The position numbers and the translations under genes were made by a program. A DNA stretch of 64,000 nt, taken from the NCBI GenBank assembly GCA_022749755.1, contig CM040444.1, positions 9,900,274 through 9,964,273 on the forward strand. Reading direction: 5' to 3'. The notes under the pieces are model-generated. The model was not told the origin of the DNA. It did no database searches and was given only the letters and a program-made list of their open reading frames with translations. Source of the DNA: Azadirachta indica (taxonomy: Eukaryota > Streptophyta > Magnoliopsida > Sapindales > Meliaceae). Below are positions 61,901 to 64,000 of this stretch, in pieces; within the stretch, counting starts at the first letter, position 1, and each line of letters starts with the position of its first letter.

Positions 61901-63090
61901 AGCTTAGAACTGATGCGTTCACCCTATCCTGTTCCTTTCTCATGCATTAAATCCTGCGTCCATTCCTGGTTGATTTTGTATGCATGAATGGGGGTGTGAG
62001 ATAGAGAAAGACAAGTAATTTTTCTCAACAGCTCAGCTTTAAAAAATGAAAAACATAGAGAAATTTGTCAATAATAGAAAGAAAGAAAAACCAGTAAATA
62101 GTAGATTACCTACCCACAAAGTTCCAATATATATTAATTTGCTCCTATTTATTTACACTTTGAAATTAAAATTTTAGATTACTGCAGTCTAATGCCATGT
62201 GATTTCAGAAATTCATAAATTTCAGCTTAATAGTTTTGAAAGATTTATGTGCAGAATCACCTCTTAGGATTACATGTATCCCAGCTAACAGAAAAAGACT
62301 TTTGCACCTAATCTGTAGCAGAAAGAGGTCAGTTATGGAACTTGAAGTGATTCAATAATTTAATTTCTAATTAATCCCTTTCATACTTCAAACTCGGTTC
62401 AGAGAAAAAACTCAAAATCACATGCATGCCAGATCTGTAAAACAATTCCACAGTAAAATCAATCAAGACGTACGAAATAACAGAAAACCATCCTGCCTAA
62501 AAAGACAAAAACCAAAAGCATTCTAAACTTAAGCTGTTAAATTTCCCTAGAGGAATGCTTTAAATCTATATTACAAGGGTTATCGAAAAATTTGCTACCC
62601 TATTGAAATAAACAACCTAGAATCGCCCTTCAATGCAGCAATTTGACACAGTCAAGTGGAATTCTTCCAACTCAGCTAATGTTTCTTCAATAGTTAAAGA
62701 GAATTGAAAATCAATCAGATCTAAATACTGACGGTTAGAATTACAAGGACATTCTCACAATAACAGCTTCAACATCAAATTCAAACATAAAAATAGACAA
62801 AACGACATCGTAGGCAGATCCATGGCAGATTATATTAAAAACATAAAAATGAGTACGAATAAAAGAACGGCCGTCGCGTAGGGAGGAATCTCCGGAGGGG
62901 AGAGAGAAACAGAGAGGCCTTCGCTGCCGCCGGGGAGAAGGAAGGAATTGCCGACTTCTCTGAAGGGATCGTTGGCGTAGATGTGAATGGAGGCATTAGT
63001 ACAGTTCGTTAGGAGGAGGAAGAGGAACAAGAAGAGGAAGGAAATGAGAGCGTAGGTTGTTGTTTTATAAAGAAGGAATGAGAAATCCAT
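58769..63090 (-). CDS. TMEM87/GOST-type lung seven-transmembrane protein; exon 1 frame disturbed
   Basis: Exons are 63090 to about 62857, 61733-60797, 60640-60545, 59463-59327 and 58946-58769 (about 527 residues). A signal peptide (residues 1-33, Leu/Phe-rich) precedes a lumenal domain with paired cysteines (SICCTPDLAKLEGCKKGEV, FFIACDPKLKG). Seven membrane spans follow, from MNFYVYMSLAYVVLSVVWFI to WDILAFGLLCVICYLW, with the family mark SMGYGVVRPTLGG between spans 3 and 4. The acidic cytosolic tail ends TEEDKRE. Family members (human TMEM87A; Arabidopsis lung-7TM proteins) act in Golgi and secretory membranes. Exons 2-5 join cleanly with GT-AG introns. Exon 1 does not join in frame, so the gene may be damaged or the sequence may contain indels. 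Confidence 0.9.
59327..59463 (-). CDS. TMEM87 exon 4
   Basis: 137 nt, VYFKATDPFNERWQSAWIIT to LWAPSQNSQ: span 7. It ends two bases into an Arg codon; the donor is GTATGC. Confidence 0.95.
60545..60640 (-). CDS. TMEM87 exon 3
   Basis: 32 codons, AKRSTIKLDTYRKFSNALAV to VVWIAYE: a basic loop and membrane span 6. The acceptor is TTTTGTCCAG and the donor GTATGA. Confidence 0.95.
60797..61733 (-). CDS. TMEM87 exon 2
   Basis: 937 nt, starting with one base that completes an Arg codon, then FKNVTFWRAQAAADEHSE. It codes the lumenal domain and membrane spans 1-5, ending SLSRTLEQLQ. The acceptor is GGAATAG and the donor GTATTA. Confidence 0.95.
62857..63090 (-). CDS. TMEM87 exon 1 (frame conflict)
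   Basis: ATG at 63090, MDFSFLLYKTTTYALISFLF, signal peptide, then SIHIYANDPFREVGNSFLLP and GGSEGL. Beyond about 62913 the family-like residues DSSLRDGRSFIR appear in a different frame, as if one base were lost in the CT-rich stretch. Exon 2 needs an exon 1 that leaves two bases over. The visible donor (ATTC|GTACTC) leaves none in the ATG frame. Confidence 0.75.
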
Positions 63091-64000
63091 GGAGGGGGAA
63101 TGAGAGGAGTTAGGCGAGAAGAGTGGCAGATTTGAGGGAAAGGAAGGAAGGAACAGAGAACTGAGTGTGAATGAAGCAAAGCTTCGTCACTGTCGGTGAG
63201 TGACAGTGACTGTTGCTGAAACGGCGTGTGAGATGGAGGAAATGTCTGAAGTTCACGCCCCTATGGAGCGCGTTACATGTTGCAATAGATGAATCAGAGG
63301 GTAGGTTGTCCACGTCCTCCTCTTACAAAACTGTTCTGCGGTGAGATTTAAGCCTAATATCCATTAAAACTTGGGAAAATTTTCAAAATATTCTTAAATT
63401 TTTTCAAATTTACATAAATGACTTTTTATGAAAACGTTTTATCAATATAGTCCAAAATATATTTTTCAGATCAAATTACCTTCAGTAACCCACTTTAATT
63501 TTATTTATGAAAGTTATCATTTTTACTTTTCTTATTACTCTATACTTTGACAAACTCAAAATCTTATAAATTTAAAGTTTTCTTTTTTCAAATTCACATC
63601 TCTTACCAATAACAACAGTGGACGGTATGATACTAGTGTAGTTTTGATGGCACAGTGTTGATCACCTACATTAGGTAATTTGTTTCACCATATAGATATG
63701 TGTTTTATGTGCGAATTAAAAATATTCAATCCTTCCTCAAATTAAGATTTGTAATTCAATCTTATTTAAATAGTAGAAAGTAATTAATTTAGTGATTAAA
63801 TTAAGTTAGCTGATTGTTGTATGAATGTAAAGATAAAGATTGACTTGAGGATATAAAGGTGTTGTTAATTTTGGGTCATGAGTTTTTTTACCTAAAGCCA
63901 CTTTTCGGGTAATGTCAAATTTTGTCTTACCCTAAAACTACTTTTTAGGTAAGATAAAATTTATCTTTATTTAAAAAATAGTTTTTAGGTAAGACAACTA
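63091..64000. other. Upstream region of TMEM87 and repeats at the right edge
   Basis: The first ~250 bp are GC-richer and should hold the promoter and 5' untranslated region. From 63878 a motif related to TTTTTAGGTAAGA recurs three times (63910s, 63944, 63983) with one inverted copy, suggesting the start of another repeat cut by the window edge. No gene is seen. Confidence 0.5.

Noticed and set aside
1..64000. A new defence, biosynthetic or regulatory gene system
   Set aside because: Apart from PYM and the TMEM87-type gene, every coding trace resolves to retrotransposons, a MULE transposase or organelle pseudogenes; no cluster of unknown genes is present.

Overview
This is a repeat-rich, AT-rich nuclear region of a flowering plant, almost certainly a eudicot. 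The evidence is two multi-exon plant genes with GT-AG introns, plant-type Ty3 and Ty1 retrotransposons, Mutator-like elements, and decayed plastid and mitochondrial DNA inserted in the nucleus. I could not identify the species.

Only two host genes are supported, both on the minus strand. (1) PYM, the partner of Y14-Mago (28583-35416): four exons that join in frame to 244 residues, with introns of 0.28, 2.56 and 3.26 kb. (2) A TMEM87/GOST-type lung-seven-transmembrane protein of the Golgi/secretory pathway (58769-63090): five exons. Its first exon shows a reading-frame conflict, so the locus may be broken or the sequence may contain an indel.

Region by region: 1-28 kb is nested LTR retrotransposons. 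It holds the 3' LTR of an element running off the left edge, inserted into a Ty3 integrase; two internally deleted Ty3 elements that keep gag, protease and the integrase tail but not RT or the integrase core (2965-7152 minus, 23826-28060 plus); a fuller Ty3 element (12207-19003 minus) split by two solo LTRs; an inverted LTR dimer bounded by one target-site duplication (9277-10605); and a 1-kb foldback element (7332-8356). 28-36 kb is PYM. 36-39.4 kb holds two TIR elements, one with a 9-bp duplication. 39.6-48.5 kb is a composite organelle insertion: plastid ccsA-trnL(UAG), mitochondrial nad5, plastid atpF-atpA, matK and rrn16, all decayed. Its atpA part is split by a solo LTR that contains a second solo LTR. 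49.4-58.2 kb holds a MULE transposase remnant, another solo LTR inserted in a MITE, a hAT-like element and a Ty1-copia element with both LTRs. 58.8-63.1 kb is the TMEM87 gene.

I found no convincing undescribed functional system. The most informative signals are structural: the inverted LTR dimer, the nested insertions with readable target-site duplications, the mixed plastid/mitochondrial insertion, and the damaged first exon of the TMEM87 gene. All identifications come from reading translated and nucleotide motifs; no database search was run, and edges given for old repeats are approximate.
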